A stretch of 64,000 nt of DNA from Orientallactaga sibirica (taxonomy: Eukaryota; Chordata; Mammalia; Rodentia; Dipodidae), in contig JAEOAD010002231.1 of NCBI GenBank assembly GCA_036365145.1, positions 1,922,001-1,986,000 of the forward strand, written 5' to 3'. Each line of letters opens with the position of its first letter. Within the stretch, counting starts at the first letter, position 1. Of this stretch, positions 35,516 to 46,219 are shown in pieces. The notes under the pieces were generated by a model. It saw only the letters and a program-made list of their open reading frames with translations, was not told the DNA's origin and made no database searches. The position numbers and the translations under genes are program-made.

Positions 35516-35605
35516 GGCTGGGAGCCTGGCTCAACTTAACAGTGCTAGCCTAAGTATACACGAAACCCTGAGTTCAATCTTTAGCACTGCAAAAACAAAA
35601 CAAAA
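35516..35605 (+). mobile_element. ID-like SINE
   Basis: ggctgggagcctggctcaac to ccctgagttcaatctttagc and an AAAAC tail; tRNA-like head. Confidence 0.6.
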
Positions 35606-35707
35606 CTCTGGAAGCTATGCAAATATATGGAGACTGAACACTGTACTGTAGCATGACCAGTGGATCATTGAGGACACCAGGGAGGAATTTAAAAGCTGCT
35701 AGATTTG

Positions 35708-35862
35708 GCCTGGCGTGGTGGTTCACGCCTTTAATCCCAGCATTGGGAGGCACAGGTAGGAGGATTGCTGTAAGTTCAAGGCCACCCTGAGAATACATAG
35801 CGAATTCCAGGTCAGCTTGAGCTAGAGTAAGACCCTACCTCAAAAAAAAAAAAAAAAAAAAA
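35708..35862 (+). mobile_element. B1-like SINE
   Basis: ggcctggcgtggtggttcac to an A-run of about 19; aagctgctagattt(g) on both sides is a perfect TSD. Confidence 0.9.
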
Positions 35863-37041
35863 GCTGCTAGATTTGAATCAATATGAAAACACAACCTACC
35901 AGAACTTTTCAGATATAGCATAAGATAATTCTAAATGGAAAGCTTATAGCTATGAGTATCTACATTAAACTAGAAAGGCTCCAGATAAATAACCAAATGG
36001 CAAACACACACATACATACTCTGCATGTACACATATATCACAAACTACATACACCAAAAAGTTGACAAAGATAATAAATAAAAATATATGTTGCTATATT
36101 CATAGATTGGAAGAGTTATTAAGGCAAACTACTGATTCATTGCAATCTCTAATACAGTTTCAGTGAGTATTTTTCACAGAACTGGAAAAATCCATCACAC
36201 ATTGAACTGTAGAAATTCTCTAATAGCCAAAACATTTTTAACCAGAGTATTGCATGAACTGACCTTAAAATATGCTATAAAGCTGTAATGATCAAAACGG
36301 CATGAATCTGGGATTAAAAACAAACACATAAACCACAGGAACAGAATAAAAAGCCCAGAAATAATCCTAAACATTTAGAGTCAATTGAATTTTGGCTGAT
36401 GTGTCAAGAACACATAATGGAGAAAACTGGATATTCAGTGCAGAAGAGTGATACCTGTAGCCCTCCCTTCCATATTCCATCCAGGAATCTGATTTGGCAC
36501 CACTTTCCCAGAGACTTATTTGGTGGTCCTGTTGTAAGAGTCTTCTACTCTTTTTTGCTTTCTTACTGCCCTATTTTTATACAGTGTACTTACTCTATGG
36601 TAACAAAGCTTATTTAATTGAATTCTTCAGTTGACTATAAGGTCATTGAGGTTGGGGGACCTTACTTTGTTTACTTGGCATATGAGTTGGGCCTCAGTAT
36701 GTAAGGGTTAAATGAAAATGATTGACTCAGTAAGTGTGAGAAGACTAGACTTTGGAATCTATCTACCAGTAGTGGTAATGAGATCTTGGGTAAGTTATTT
36801 GACTTTTCTCAGGATTTTTCTTCCATGCAATTATGATAGTAAGAGCGCCTCTTCCATTGGGTTGCTGTGAGGAATAAATTCATTAGTGTAACATCATGGC
36901 AGCTTTCTAAGAAAAACAAATTATTTACCTTTCTCCTTGCTTTTGTTATGTTACATGAAATATTAACGTGTGCTTACAAGGAATTCATGTTGACCTTTTA
37001 CAGAACTCAGGTGAACCAGAATGCCGTTTTCTTTTCCCCAG

Positions 37042-37156
37042 GGAATGCAGCGAGCAACTAATGTCACCTATCAAGCCCACCATGTCAGCAGGAACAAGAG
37101 GGGTCAGGTGGTGGGAACCAGAGGTGGCTTTCGTGGTTGCACGGTTTGGCTAACAG
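37042..37156 (+). CDS. PAPSS1: PAPSS1 coding exon 2
   Basis: 115 nt following a pyrimidine-rich tract and AG (ttttcttttccccag), ending at G|GTAGGT. It encodes residues 21-58 and the first base of G59: [11 protein letters not shown] at the start and GCTVWLTG at the end. This is the linker leading into the APS kinase fold, and its last residues form the first strand before the P-loop. The phase-1 end joins to exon 3 (g|gt = Gly59), so the Walker A motif is split by the intron. Introns 1 (about 21.8 kb from the nearer exon 1 copy) and 2 (4.3 kb) flank it. Confidence 0.95.
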
Positions 37157-37194
37157 GTAGGTTAAGAGAAAGAAAGCAGTGTGAAAAGAGAAAG

Positions 37195-37290
37195 AAAGAA
37201 AGTGTGGTGGTGTGTGCCTGTCATCCCAGCAGTTGGGTGGCTGAGGCTGGAGGAGGATTGTGAACCTGAGGGTAGCCTAGACTACCTTTT
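37195..37290 (+). mobile_element. Old B1 fragment just after exon 2
   Basis: gtgtggtggtgtgtgcctgt to ggtagcctagactacc, starting about 40 bp into intron 2. Confidence 0.6.
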
Positions 37291-37572
37291 CCCAATAAGC
37301 AAATGACGAAGGAGAGGTGGAGACACAGAGAGAAAGAAAGAGAGAGAAGGAGAGTTTGTGAGAGAGTGTGAGTGAGCACCTTACTTGAGCCTCTAGTAAG
37401 GAAGTAAGGTTTTGAGCTGTATTACATTTGGACCAAGTACAACATATAATTTATGTAGTTGCTTAATAGTACAGTTTTTGTAATTCATTTTGCTCTTTTA
37501 TCAGGTTGCTATTAAAATCAAAGGAAGAAAAAAGAATATATCTTAGATAAACTTTTATTAGATATAAAATCT

Positions 37573-37733
37573 ATTTTTTTGTTTTTGTTTTTGTTTTTCA
37601 AGGTAGGGTCTGCCACTAACCTAGGCTGACCTGCAACTCACTATGTATTGTCAGGGTAGCCTTGAACTCACAGAAATCCTCCTACCTCTGTCTCCCAAGT
37701 GCTGGGATTAAAGGCGTGTGCCACCATGTTCAG
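37573..37733 (-). mobile_element. B1-like SINE
   Basis: gtttttgtttttcaaggtag to gtgccaccatgttcagc. Confidence 0.86.
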
Positions 37734-37805
37734 CATAACATCATTGTTTTCAACTTCTGGGTGTAAATAAAACCTGGATTTTGTTTCTAGAAACTAACAG
37801 TTGAG

Positions 37806-37950
37806 TCTAGCGTGGTGGTGCATGCCTGTAATCCCAGTACATGGGAGGCTGAGGCAAGAGGATTGCCACTACTAGTTCAGGGACAATATGAACTACATAG
37901 GGAGTTCAAGGTCATACTTGGCTAAAAGGGGTACTCTGTCTCAAAGAAAT
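37806..37950 (+). mobile_element. Old B1-like SINE
   Basis: tctagcgtggtggtgcatgc to gtactctgtctcaaag. Confidence 0.75.
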
Positions 37951-37955
37951 GGGGG

Positions 37956-38120
37956 TGACCCTGAGGAAATGGCTAAGCAGTTAAAGGTGTTTCCCCGCAA
38001 AGCCTGCTGAGCTGGATTCATTTCACCACATCCCTAGGTAAAGCTAGTCACAAAAAGTGGCATAGGCATCTGGCATTCATTTGTAGTGGCGAGACCTGGG
38101 TGTGCCCCCACGACCAGGAA
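37956..38120 (+). mobile_element. Old B2-like SINE
   Basis: gaccctgaggaaatggctaa to gacctgggtgtgcccccac. Confidence 0.7.
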
Positions 38121-38184
38121 CGCACAATTGTTTTTTAACTTTACTTTTACTTATTTATTTTATTTGAGAGTGAGTGAGTGAGAA

Positions 38185-38223
<39 letters not shown>

Positions 38224-38251
38224 TGAGAGAGAGAGAGAGAGAGAGCGAGCG

Positions 38252-38400
38252 AGCCAGGTATGGTGGTACACGCCTTTAATCCCCACACTCTGGAGGCAAT
38301 GGTAGGAGGATCGCCATGAGTTCAAGGCCACCTTGAGACTACAGAGTGAATTCCAGGGCAGCATGAGCTAGAGTGAGACCCTACTTTGTAACCCCCCAAA
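38252..38400 (+). mobile_element. B1-like SINE nested in the split B2-like SINE
   Basis: gccaggtatggtggtacacg to agtgagaccctactttgtaa. Confidence 0.82.
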
Positions 38401-38456
38401 TATATATATATATATATATGCATATATATATTCCCCCCCCAAATATATATATATAT

Positions 38457-38490
<34 letters not shown>
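38400..38490 (+). repeat. (AT)n and (GATA)n microsatellites
   Basis: Two AT runs separated by ttcccccccc, followed by eight GATA units. Confidence 0.92.
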
Positions 38491-38499
<9 letters not shown>

Positions 38500-38584
38500 A
38501 TGGGCACACCAGGGCCTTCAGCTGCTGGATACAAACTCTAGATGTGTGTGCCGCCTTGTGCATCTGGCTTACGTATTAAAAAGA

Positions 38585-38738
38585 GAGCTGGGCCTGGTGG
38601 CGCATGCCTTTAATCCCAGCACTCGGGAGGCAGAGGTAGGAGATTGCTGTGAGTTCGAGGCCACCCTGAGAGTACATAGTGAATTCCAAGTCAGCCTGGA
38701 CTAGAATGAAACCCTACCCCGAAAAACAAAAACAAAAA
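38585..38738 (+). mobile_element. B1-like SINE
   Basis: gagctgggcctggtggcgca to aaacaaaaacaaaaag. Confidence 0.88.
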
Positions 38739-38739
38739 G

Positions 38740-38900
38740 AAAGCTGGGTATGGTGGCTCATGCCTTTAATCCCTGCACTCAGGAGGCGGAAGTAGGAGGA
38801 TCGCCATGAATTCAAGGCCACCCTGAGACTACATAGTGAATTCTGGGTCAGCCTGGGCTAGAGTGAGACTGAGACCCTACCTCAAAAACACACACACAAA
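38740..38900 (+). mobile_element. B1-like SINE, tandem to the previous one
   Basis: aagctgggtatggtggctca to a cacacacaaaaa tail. Confidence 0.88.
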
Positions 38901-38940
38901 AAACCACACTTGGAAATGATTTTGTTAAAAAGCAACAAAA

Positions 38941-39158
38941 GGGGCTGGAGAAATGGCTCTGTGGTTAAAAGGCACTTGGTTGGTTGCAAAGCCTGGCAGC
39001 CTGGATTTGATTCCCCATTAGCCATATAAAGCCAGATGCACAAAGTGGCGCATGCATCTGCAATTTGTTTGCAGAGGAAAGAGGCCCTGGGACACCCATT
39101 CCATTCCCTTTCACTTATCCTTTCTTTTTCTCCTTGCAAATAAATAAAATGTTTTTTA
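38941..39158 (+). mobile_element. B2-like SINE
   Basis: ggggctggagaaatggctct to gcaaataaataaaatg. Confidence 0.86.
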
Positions 39159-39473
39159 AAAAAGCAACTAAAGCAGGATAAAGTCTTGACATCGTTTGAA
39201 GACATCATGAGAGGTTTGCTCACCACTGGATGACAAGCTTCAAGAGAGCTCAGTGTGCTGGTCTGCTCAGATCACCCTTGGCTGCAGTCACGCTCCCTTG
39301 GGTCACACAGAAGTTCTGTCAGGCTGGGTGTCCTCTTGTCAGCTGGGAGTTCTGGAATACAGAGCAGTGATCTCTCTAGCTTGATGGTTTTAAGGTGCTC
39401 CCTGGGCATCCAGTAACCATCATTTACCAAGGTTCGTGACATAGAGAAGCTACATACCCATTTTTTGTTCTTT

Positions 39474-39635
39474 TTCCCTTCCCTTCCCTTCCCTTTCCTT
39501 CCTCTTTCCTTCCTTCCTTTTTTTGTGCTAGGGTCTCACTCTAGCCCAGGCTGACCTGGGATTCACTATATAATCTCAGGCTGGCCTCAAACTCATAGTG
39601 ATCCTCCTACCTCTGCCTCCCGAGTGCTGGGATTT
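39474..39635 (-). mobile_element. B1-like SINE with (CCTT)n
   Basis: cttcccttcccttcc tract, then gtgctagggtctcactctag to cgagtgctgggattt; its 5' end is lost. Confidence 0.82.
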
Positions 39636-39924
39636 ACATACCCATTTCTAACCTAGCCTTGGAAGGCATAGATCATTCACTTCATTCTTTGGTCTTCCAG
39701 TAAGTCTTTAGCCTGCCAGCTTCATGACTTGGTCTTTATACTATACCTGTTGATGGGACAGCGTCAGTGTTACATTGGAGAAGAGCTTGTATGTAGGACA
39801 GGACATTCTGTCTCACATGTCTTTGGGAACTACAGTCGGCTGTACTCCTTAGGTGGTACTCAAGCATAGAGCATCTGGCACACTGTTGATTCTCATCACA
39901 GATTGTCCTCTTTCCAATTAGCTT

Positions 39925-40085
39925 TATTTTATTTTATTTTTTTTGGTTTTTTGAGGTAGAGTCTCACTCTAGCCCAATCTGACCTGGATTCACTATGTAG
40001 TCTCAGGGTAGCCCTGAACTCTTAGTGATCCTCCTACCTCTGCCTCCCGAGTGCTGCGATTAAAGGCATGCACCACCACACCTGG
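39925..40085 (-). mobile_element. B1-like SINE
   Basis: ggttttttgaggtagagtct to caccaccacacctggcc; ccaattagcttt before and after is a TSD. Confidence 0.9.
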
Positions 40086-40444
40086 CCTTCCAATTAGCTT
40101 TTTGTGCTACCCTGATTTTCTTCAAAAGAATTGGTATATTAGACTTTTGTATTTTTATCCCTAGCTTGGCTATGAATTCTGTAAATACTCTGCAGTGTGT
40201 CAAAGCATTTGTGTATAAATGTGCTCTTTCTCCTAGTTGCTTAGTGAATGAACACCATCGGGAAGGCAGTTGAGTTGAAATGGGGATATTCTTGTCATGC
40301 TCATAAAATTATAAGGGGGACTCCCAGGTATGTTTATCTTGGTAGTCTGTGAGGGGTGACTTTGTAATACTTCATTTACTTTTGTTCTTCTTCCCTTATT
40401 TGCAATGATATTTGGACATGTGACCTTAAAAACAATTGTCATGT

Positions 40445-40612
40445 ATAGACTGGAGAGACAGTTTAGCAGCTAAAGGTGCTTGCTTACAATGCCTGCTGGT
40501 CCTCTTTCAATTCCCTAGTACCCACATAAAGTCAGATGCACAGAGTGGCAAGAAGCCCTGTATTGCCCATATACTCTGTTTCTTTCTCTCTCTCTTCTTA
40601 AAAATAAAAATT
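40445..40612 (+). mobile_element. B2-like SINE
   Basis: tagactggagagacagttta to cttaaaaataaaaat; internal part shortened. Confidence 0.78.
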
Positions 40613-40631
40613 TTAAAAGTCATATAGCTTT

Positions 40632-40793
40632 AAATTTTTTTATTTTTATTTTCAAGGTAGGGTCTTGCTCTAACCCGGGCTGACCTGGTGTTCACTATGC
40701 AGGATGTCAGGGTGACCTTGAACTCACAGAGATCTTTCTACCTTTGCCTCCCAAGTCCTGAGATTAAAGGCATGCATCACCACATCTGGCTTC
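40632..40793 (-). mobile_element. B1-like SINE
   Basis: ttcaaggtagggtcttgctc to catcaccacatctggctt; catatagttttaaa/catatagctttaaa flank it. Confidence 0.84.
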
Positions 40794-40936
40794 ATATAGT
40801 TTTAAAGAGTATATATAAGGACAAAATGAATAGATATACCTTATGTAACCAAGGCACCAAAATTGGCTAATCCTTTTTGAGGCTCATTGGTGATTACTCA
40901 TGTATCTTTGGGTATGTCATCAAAAATGTATGTTAG

Positions 40937-41142
40937 GGGGCTGGAGAGATGGCTTAGTGGTTAAGGCATTTGCCTGCAAAGCCAAAGGATGCTGGCTTGA
41001 TTCTCCAGGACCCACGTAAGTCAGATGCACAAGGGGCATATGCGTCTGGAGTTTGTTTGCAGTGACTGGAGGCCCTGGTGTGCCCATTCTCTCTCTGCCT
41101 CTTTTATTCTTTCAAATAAATAAATAAATAAAATATATTTAA
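40937..41142 (+). mobile_element. B2-like SINE
   Basis: ggggctggagagatggctta to caaataaataaataaata; atgtatgtta/atgcatgtta flank it. Confidence 0.88.
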
Positions 41143-41202
41143 AAAATGCATGTTAACCCCCTCTCACCCAAAAATTTCCTGAAGTGGTATCAACTATAGA
41201 TA

Positions 41203-41210
<8 letters not shown>

Positions 41211-41233
<23 letters not shown>

Positions 41234-41311
41234 TTTTGGTGCTGAGGACCGAACCCAGGGCCTTGCACTTGCTAGGCAAGCGCTCATCCACTGAGCTAAA
41301 TCCCCAACCCC
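41211..41311 (-). mobile_element. ID SINE (tRNA-Ala/BC1-type)
   Basis: T-run, then ggtgctgaggaccgaaccca to gagctaaatccccaacccc, the reverse complement of the rodent ID consensus. ctatagatatttttag and ctatagatatttttat flank it, a clear TSD. Lies 165 bp upstream of exon 3. Confidence 0.92.
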
Positions 41312-41476
41312 TATAGATATTTTTATAGGTAAGAGGTATTTCTTAAAGACATACTGGGTCAGAGGTTTTCTGAGAGACTGCTGCTATGAGTAAGGAGTAA
41401 CATTAACTCTGCTGTTCTTTGTCACTAGTTGTTTTTCTTCTAACTGTTCGCCTGTGTTTGCCCTGTTCTCATCTAG

Positions 41477-41712
41477 GTTTATCTGGAGCCGGGAAGACCA
41501 CAGTGAGCATGGCTTTGGAGGAGTACTTGGTTTGCCATGGCATTCCATGCTACACTTTGGATGGTGACAATATCCGTCAAGGTCTCAATAAAAACCTTGG
41601 CTTTAGTCCTGAAGACAGAGAAGAGAATGTGCGACGCATTGCAGAAGTTGCCAAGCTGTTTGCAGATGCTGGCCTAGTGTGTATCACTAGTTTTATATCA
41701 CCTTATATGCAG
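41477..41712 (+). CDS. PAPSS1: PAPSS1 coding exon 3 (APS kinase core)
   Basis: 236 nt between tctcatctag and the donor GTGTGT. It encodes the rest of G59 to Q137. Visible motifs are the Walker A P-loop LSGAGKTT (residues 60-67, with G59 from exon 2), DGDN at 87-90, and the expected APS-contacting residues D89, R92, F101, R106 and N109. The FISPY motif at 131-135 completes the nucleotide/APS site. All kinase active-site residues I can recognise are intact. Residue 136 is Met (ATG at 41707-41709), where the human protein as I recall it has Thr. The exon ends in phase 0. Confidence 0.96.
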
Positions 41713-41904
41713 GTGTGTGACCCTGTGCCACTGCTGTTGCGACTTAATTTAAACACTGGTGTGTGCTCTTTTTCTCCCAGATCCAAATAACCTAAAATAA
41801 TTCTGTGCTGTTTTCTCTGAGTCAATCTGTTTTGGTTAAAACCTGTTAAAACCTGCCATGTATAGCAAAGTTTTTGAGTGAAGCCACTGACCAGATTATT
41901 TTTT

Positions 41905-42543
41905 TTTTTTTTTATTTTTATGTATATTATTCTAGTTTTACATTCATAATGGTGACTCCATTATCCTCCTCCCTGTCCTCCCTCTTCCATAGGGACCCTC
42001 ATCAATGAGGAACGGGGGTCATGCATTGTGGGGGTCGTCAAGAGCTATGGGGGATAGGCCAAATCTCTGTGCATAATGCCCCTACTTGTGGCTCTAACAT
42101 TCTTTCCGCCCCCTCTTCCGCGCAAATTTCCCTGAGCCACATTGGGGTCATTTTAGGTCTACTTCGGTGATGAGGTTTTTGGAGCCTCTGTGTCTTTGGA
42201 TATCTGGCTTAGTGGGAGTTAGATGTTCTCTGTGTTTATCTCCTTCAGCCTTTTTCTGGTGCTGTGATCCCCAAGAACGCTGAACTCTTGCCCTTCCTCC
42301 ACATTACTCTGTGAGGTGTGATTGGCTGGTCCTCCCTTCAGGTTCATTGTCCATCTGGAAAAAATAAGCAAATTCTCCAAGGGAGAGAGAAGTTAGTACT
42401 AGATATATGGGATGGCCATAGATAGCTTGGAGGGAATTTTATATGGGTAGGCCCTCTTCTAACCCACATTTGATGGTATCTTGATTGGAGACTGTGCTCA
42501 TTTTTTGTACATGGTTTTGACTTATTTCCTAGTTCCAGCAGAT

Positions 42544-42545
<2 letters not shown>
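41905..42545 (-). mobile_element. LINE-1-type 3' end, second subfamily, antisense
   Basis: Starts with a T-run (3' tail) and contains the reverse complement of the segments at 1735-2095. About 640 bp with no ORF; truncated at its 5' end by a B1 SINE at 42546. Confidence 0.55.
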
Positions 42546-42583
<38 letters not shown>

Positions 42584-42718
42584 AGGTAAGGTCTCACTCT
42601 GGCCCAGGCTAACCTGGAATTAACTATGTAATCTCAGGGTGGCCTTGAACTCACAGCAATCCTCTTACCTCTGCCTCCCAAGTGCTGGGATTAAAGGTGT
42701 ACACCACCATTCCCGGCT
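42546..42718 (-). mobile_element. B1-like SINE
   Basis: Long T-run, gaggtaaggtctcactctgg to caccaccattcccggct; cagattct and ccagattctctt flank it. Confidence 0.87.
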
Positions 42719-42782
42719 GACCAGATTCTCTTAAGCTTCAGTTTTCTGTTTGATAAATCTCTTGTCAATACCTGATAAGTCA

Positions 42783-42846
42783 AACTTGGGTCAGTAGGCT
42801 TTGCAGGCAAGTGTATTTAACCAATGAGCAATCTCCCTACCACCCC
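42783..42846 (-). mobile_element. B2 fragment
   Basis: cttgggtcagtaggctttgc to gagcaatctccctaccac. Confidence 0.65.
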
Positions 42847-42857
42847 TTTTACTTTCT

Positions 42858-43018
42858 TTTTTTTTTTTTTTTTTTTTTTTTTTTAGGTAGGGTCTCGCTC
42901 TAGCCCAGGATGACCTGGAATTCCCTCTGTAGTCTCAGGGTGGCCTTGAACTCATGGCGATCCTCCTACCTCTGCCTCCCAAGTTCTGGGATTAAAGGCA
43001 TGCGCCACCATACCTGGC
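42858..43018 (-). mobile_element. B1-like SINE
   Basis: T-run, aggtagggtctcgctctagc to cgccaccatacctggcc. Confidence 0.87.
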
Positions 43019-43073
43019 CCTTATTTGCACTTTTGTATGCTACGGCCTGCACTAGGACACTTGTTAAATTAAG

Positions 43074-43115
43074 TGAGTGCTGGGATTAAAGGCGTGCGCC
43101 ACCATGCCTGGCTTT
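43074..43115 (-). mobile_element. B1 5'-end fragment
   Basis: gtgctgggattaaaggcgtg to caccatgcctggctt. Confidence 0.75.
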
Positions 43116-43489
43116 CCCTATCCCCTTTTAGGGACAGTCAGGTTTCTTACCATGTTCACTTGACATGTCCTTCCATGACCCCTTTGCTCACTCACAAGTT
43201 TTTGCTCTGTGTCGCCTCACACTCTTCCCCTTAGTTTAGAGGCTTTAGCAATACTAAATCATGTTGTTGCATTTCTCTGAAAAAAACTCAGGTGGTGTCT
43301 CACCTCAGTTTTGTTTTATCCCTGCCCAGAAGGTACTCTTCCCCGTTGTCCTTCTAGAATCATTGATTTCTGTTTATATTTTGAGGTTTAGGTGTGGGAT
43401 CTGGTCTCCTGGGCACCTTTCTTCCTCCCTCAGGCTTTGTTGGGCACCTGTCTTTGGTGCCCTCTTTATTATACTTTAAATTCATTTAA

Positions 43490-43691
43490 AAATTATTTTA
43501 TTGATTTATTTGCAAGGTGTGGGGAGAGAGAGAATGAGAATGGGTGCATCAGGGCCTCTTGTCACTGTAAACAAACTCCAGATGAATGTACCACTTTGTG
43601 CATCTGGTTTTATGTGAGTACTGGGAAATGAACCCAGGTTGTTAGTCATTGCAGGTAAGTGCCCCAACCTCTGGGCCATCTCTCCAGCTTC
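43490..43691 (-). mobile_element. B2-like SINE
   Basis: aattattttattgatttatt to ctgggccatctctccagctt. Confidence 0.84.
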
Positions 43692-43789
43692 TTTACTCAT
43701 TTTTAAAAACATTTCCACCACTCCATTCCTGTCCCCCCTCTGAAATCCACCCTCCATTGAATCCCATCTTCCCATTAATATGTCTTTCT

Positions 43790-43965
43790 TTTTCTTTCTT
43801 TTTTCTTTTTTTTTTTGGGGGGGGTTTGAGGTAGGGTCTCACTGTAGCTCAGGCTGACCTGGAATTCACTATGTCGTCTCAGGGTGGCCTTGAACTCACG
43901 GTGATCCTCCTACCTCTGCCTCCCGAGTACTGGCATTAAAGGTGTGTGCCACCACGCCCGGCTAG
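43790..43965 (-). mobile_element. B1-like SINE
   Basis: T-run with a G tract, gaggtagggtctcactgtag to gccaccacgcccggct; inserted in pyrimidine-rich L1-like 3'UTR sequence (43700-44025). Confidence 0.87.
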
Positions 43966-44127
43966 TATGTCTTTATTTTGATGTCCTCATCTTTCTCTCC
44001 TACTGTTAACTCATCACTCATAGTAGCAGTGATCATCATGTAATGATAGCTAGTGTGAAGTGCTTCTCTGTGAATTAATCATGTCAGTCTCATATTGGGC
44101 TGAGGAGGTAGACATTAGGAAATTATT

Positions 44128-44355
44128 ATTTTTTTATTTTTATTTATTTGCAATCAGAGAGAGAGAGTGAGAGGGAAGAGAGACAGACAGAGAGAATGGG
44201 CACACCAGGGCCTCCAGCCACTGCAAACGAACTCCAGATGCATGCACGCATGCACCCCTTGTGCATCTGGCTTAAATGGGTCCTGAGGAGTCGAACCAGG
44301 GTCCTTTGGCTTTGCAGGCAAGTGCCTTAACCGCTAAGCCATCTCTCCGCCCCAC
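44128..44355 (-). mobile_element. B2-like SINE
   Basis: ttatttttatttatttgcaa to gccatctctccgcccc; acattaggaaattatt recurs on both sides as a TSD. Confidence 0.9.
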
Positions 44356-46027
44356 ATTAGGAAATTATTGTTTGGAGTCACATCCTCTTCTGGTAGAGCA
44401 AGGATTTGCATCCAGACAATGTGGCTGTAGGATTCATATTCTGTCCACCATACCACTTTACCTCCAGACTCCACTCGTTCCTTGGGTGCTAGAATGATGT
44501 CTTATTTATCTTTATAATATTGATACCAGTCCCAGCTCTGAAATATAGTAAGTGCTTAGTGTTCATTGGATGACATCCCAGGGAAGGGTGGCTCCCTTAG
44601 GAAGCCTAGATAAGTAGCAACTTGAGTCATTAAAAGCCGGGTGTCTGGAGCTGGACACAAATGGGCTGAGATCTCAGGTCTAACTGATGGCCTTGATCAG
44701 TGCACTTAGCCTTCTCAGCTTGAATGATGCCTACCTCCCGGCTTACACTTGGGTCTCGGTAAGTCATGGATGTGCTGCAGTGCCTCGCCTGTGTTAAATC
44801 TCAGATAATGTAAGGAACAGTGCTAGCACAATTCTAGTACTGTATTGGAAACACATTATGATGCTTACTTAGGCTGTTTATTCACAAAACCCGATCTGCC
44901 ACACTTGTAAGTATCCTAGGTATTAATCACAGAGGCTCATTAATTAACCATGGCAGTAGTTTTAGAAAGCTCCCTGAGGACTAGCTACTTTTTATTTCTC
45001 TGAAAACCCAAGGATCAGTATCAGAGTATCATTTTCAAATGTCTCAGGTGAAATAATGTACGCAGAATGGGAGTTGTTAATTCCTGAGTCCTTGCATGTG
45101 AACAGCTTTTCAGGAAACAGAATGTTCTTGTACCTATGTGATTTGCAACTCTCAGAAAATTGTAATGTCAATATAACCTAATTTGGAGAGCTACCAGTTG
45201 AGATCTAGGTATGAGAAAGTACAAGCCGATCTGTCCTTTTAGCTTCCTTGTTTCCATAGTGTGGTACAAAATCTTTGTCCCTGTAAAAGCACAAAGAATG
45301 AAGTTTGGATTATATTTAGGATATGTCATATTCCATGATAACATGGGTTGGATCGTGTAATGTAGGTTATATATATATTTTTCTATCCATTCATGATCAT
45401 GTTTATTCAAGAGATTTGGAAGGGAGGTTTTATATCAGTCACTAAACTGAGCATCTTAATTCTAAAACTAAACTTACAGTTCTTACCCTTAGTGGGTTTG
45501 TAGTCTGGTAGGAGCATAGAATGTGAAATTATAATATCTTGAGGCAAATGATTGGGTAATGTATATGAAAGGTGCTTGAAAGGTTCACATAGATGGTGCT
45601 GCTTAAAATGAGCCAGATGAATCAGCACCCCAGTTGGACAAGGGAAAATGCCTCCTCACATAGTGGGGATAGTACAGTATTGCAATGGAACTATCAAGAG
45701 AGCTTGCACTTTGGGGCTGCAAACTACCTAGCCTGCTGTGGCTTCCATGCAGGGTGAGGTGAAGGGGTGAAGTCAGAGCGATTTGATCTCTACACCGCTT
45801 AGAACTTTGCCTCACAGCAGCTTGAGATGATGGTAGGGAATGATGTCATTGGGTCATGCCCTGAAGCCCAGTAGGCTGGTTTAGAGGTGGGAGACTGGTC
45901 CAGAGGCATCTGAATTCAAGAAGTAGCAGTGGGTATAAAAGAAGTGAGACATATTCAGGGCCTCTTCAGCCCTGTGCCTTGCTGAATGCTGATTTGAGAG
46001 GAGGTGTTTAGGGGTGGCAATTTACTA

Positions 46028-46219
46028 TTAGTATTTATTTATTTGAGAGGGGCAGAAAAAGAGGCAGATACAGAGGCACACCAGGGCCTCTAGCCACTGC
46101 AAATGAACTCCAAACACATGTACCACCTTATGCATCTGGCTTACATGAGTACTGGGAATTGAACCTGGGTCCTTAGGCTTTGGCAAACACCTTAAATGCT
46201 AAGTCATCTCTCCAGCCCA
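46028..46219 (-). mobile_element. B2-like SINE
   Basis: tagtatttatttatttgaga to aagtcatctctccagccc. Confidence 0.85.

Larger units (their letters stand above)
31090..36420 (+). mobile_element. Old HAL1/LINE-1-like element, sense, heavily interrupted
   Basis: Sequences at 32455-32600 (aactctctcggtgactgat, gagatatacaaaatac), 33100-33480 (aaaataactgccaaccaaga, acctacaaaggcag), 34430-34860 and 36100-36420 resemble ORF1 and ORF2-derived stretches of ancient HAL1/L1 elements in order on the + strand. Two MaLR LTRs, several B1s and a B2-like SINE are inserted. Assignment is from memory of the consensus; limits are approximate. Confidence 0.55.
12987..37041 (+). other. PAPSS1: PAPSS1 intron 1
   Basis: Intron 1 runs from the donor of either exon 1 copy (12987 or 15220) to the acceptor at 37041. 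Most of it is retroelement sequence itemised separately. Blocks of apparently single-copy sequence without recognisable genes are 16402-16612, 16816-17978, 18496-19218, 19581-20048, 20469-20780, 22924-23838, 25000-25600 and 36420-37041. I saw no conserved exon-like or RNA-gene signal in them. Confidence 0.75.
38140..38575 (-). mobile_element. B2-like SINE split by a B1 and expanded microsatellites
   Basis: Tail part at 38150-38188, then (GT)n (38188-38222) and (GA)n (38223-38250). A sense B1 follows (38252-38395), then (AT)n (38400-38458), (GATA)n (38458-38488), and the B2-like body from gagaatgggcacaccagggc to catctggcttacgta. Confidence 0.75.
37157..41476 (+). other. PAPSS1: PAPSS1 intron 2
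   Basis: GT-AG intron of about 4.3 kb, largely SINEs and simple repeats. The stretches 39160-39518, 39640-39930 and 40090-40440 look single-copy and show no recognisable gene. Confidence 0.85.

Noticed and set aside
41419..41790. Open frame reading through exon 3 into both introns as an alternative transcript
   Set aside because: It is simply exon 3 plus flanking intron codons; the acceptor and donor give the expected protein.
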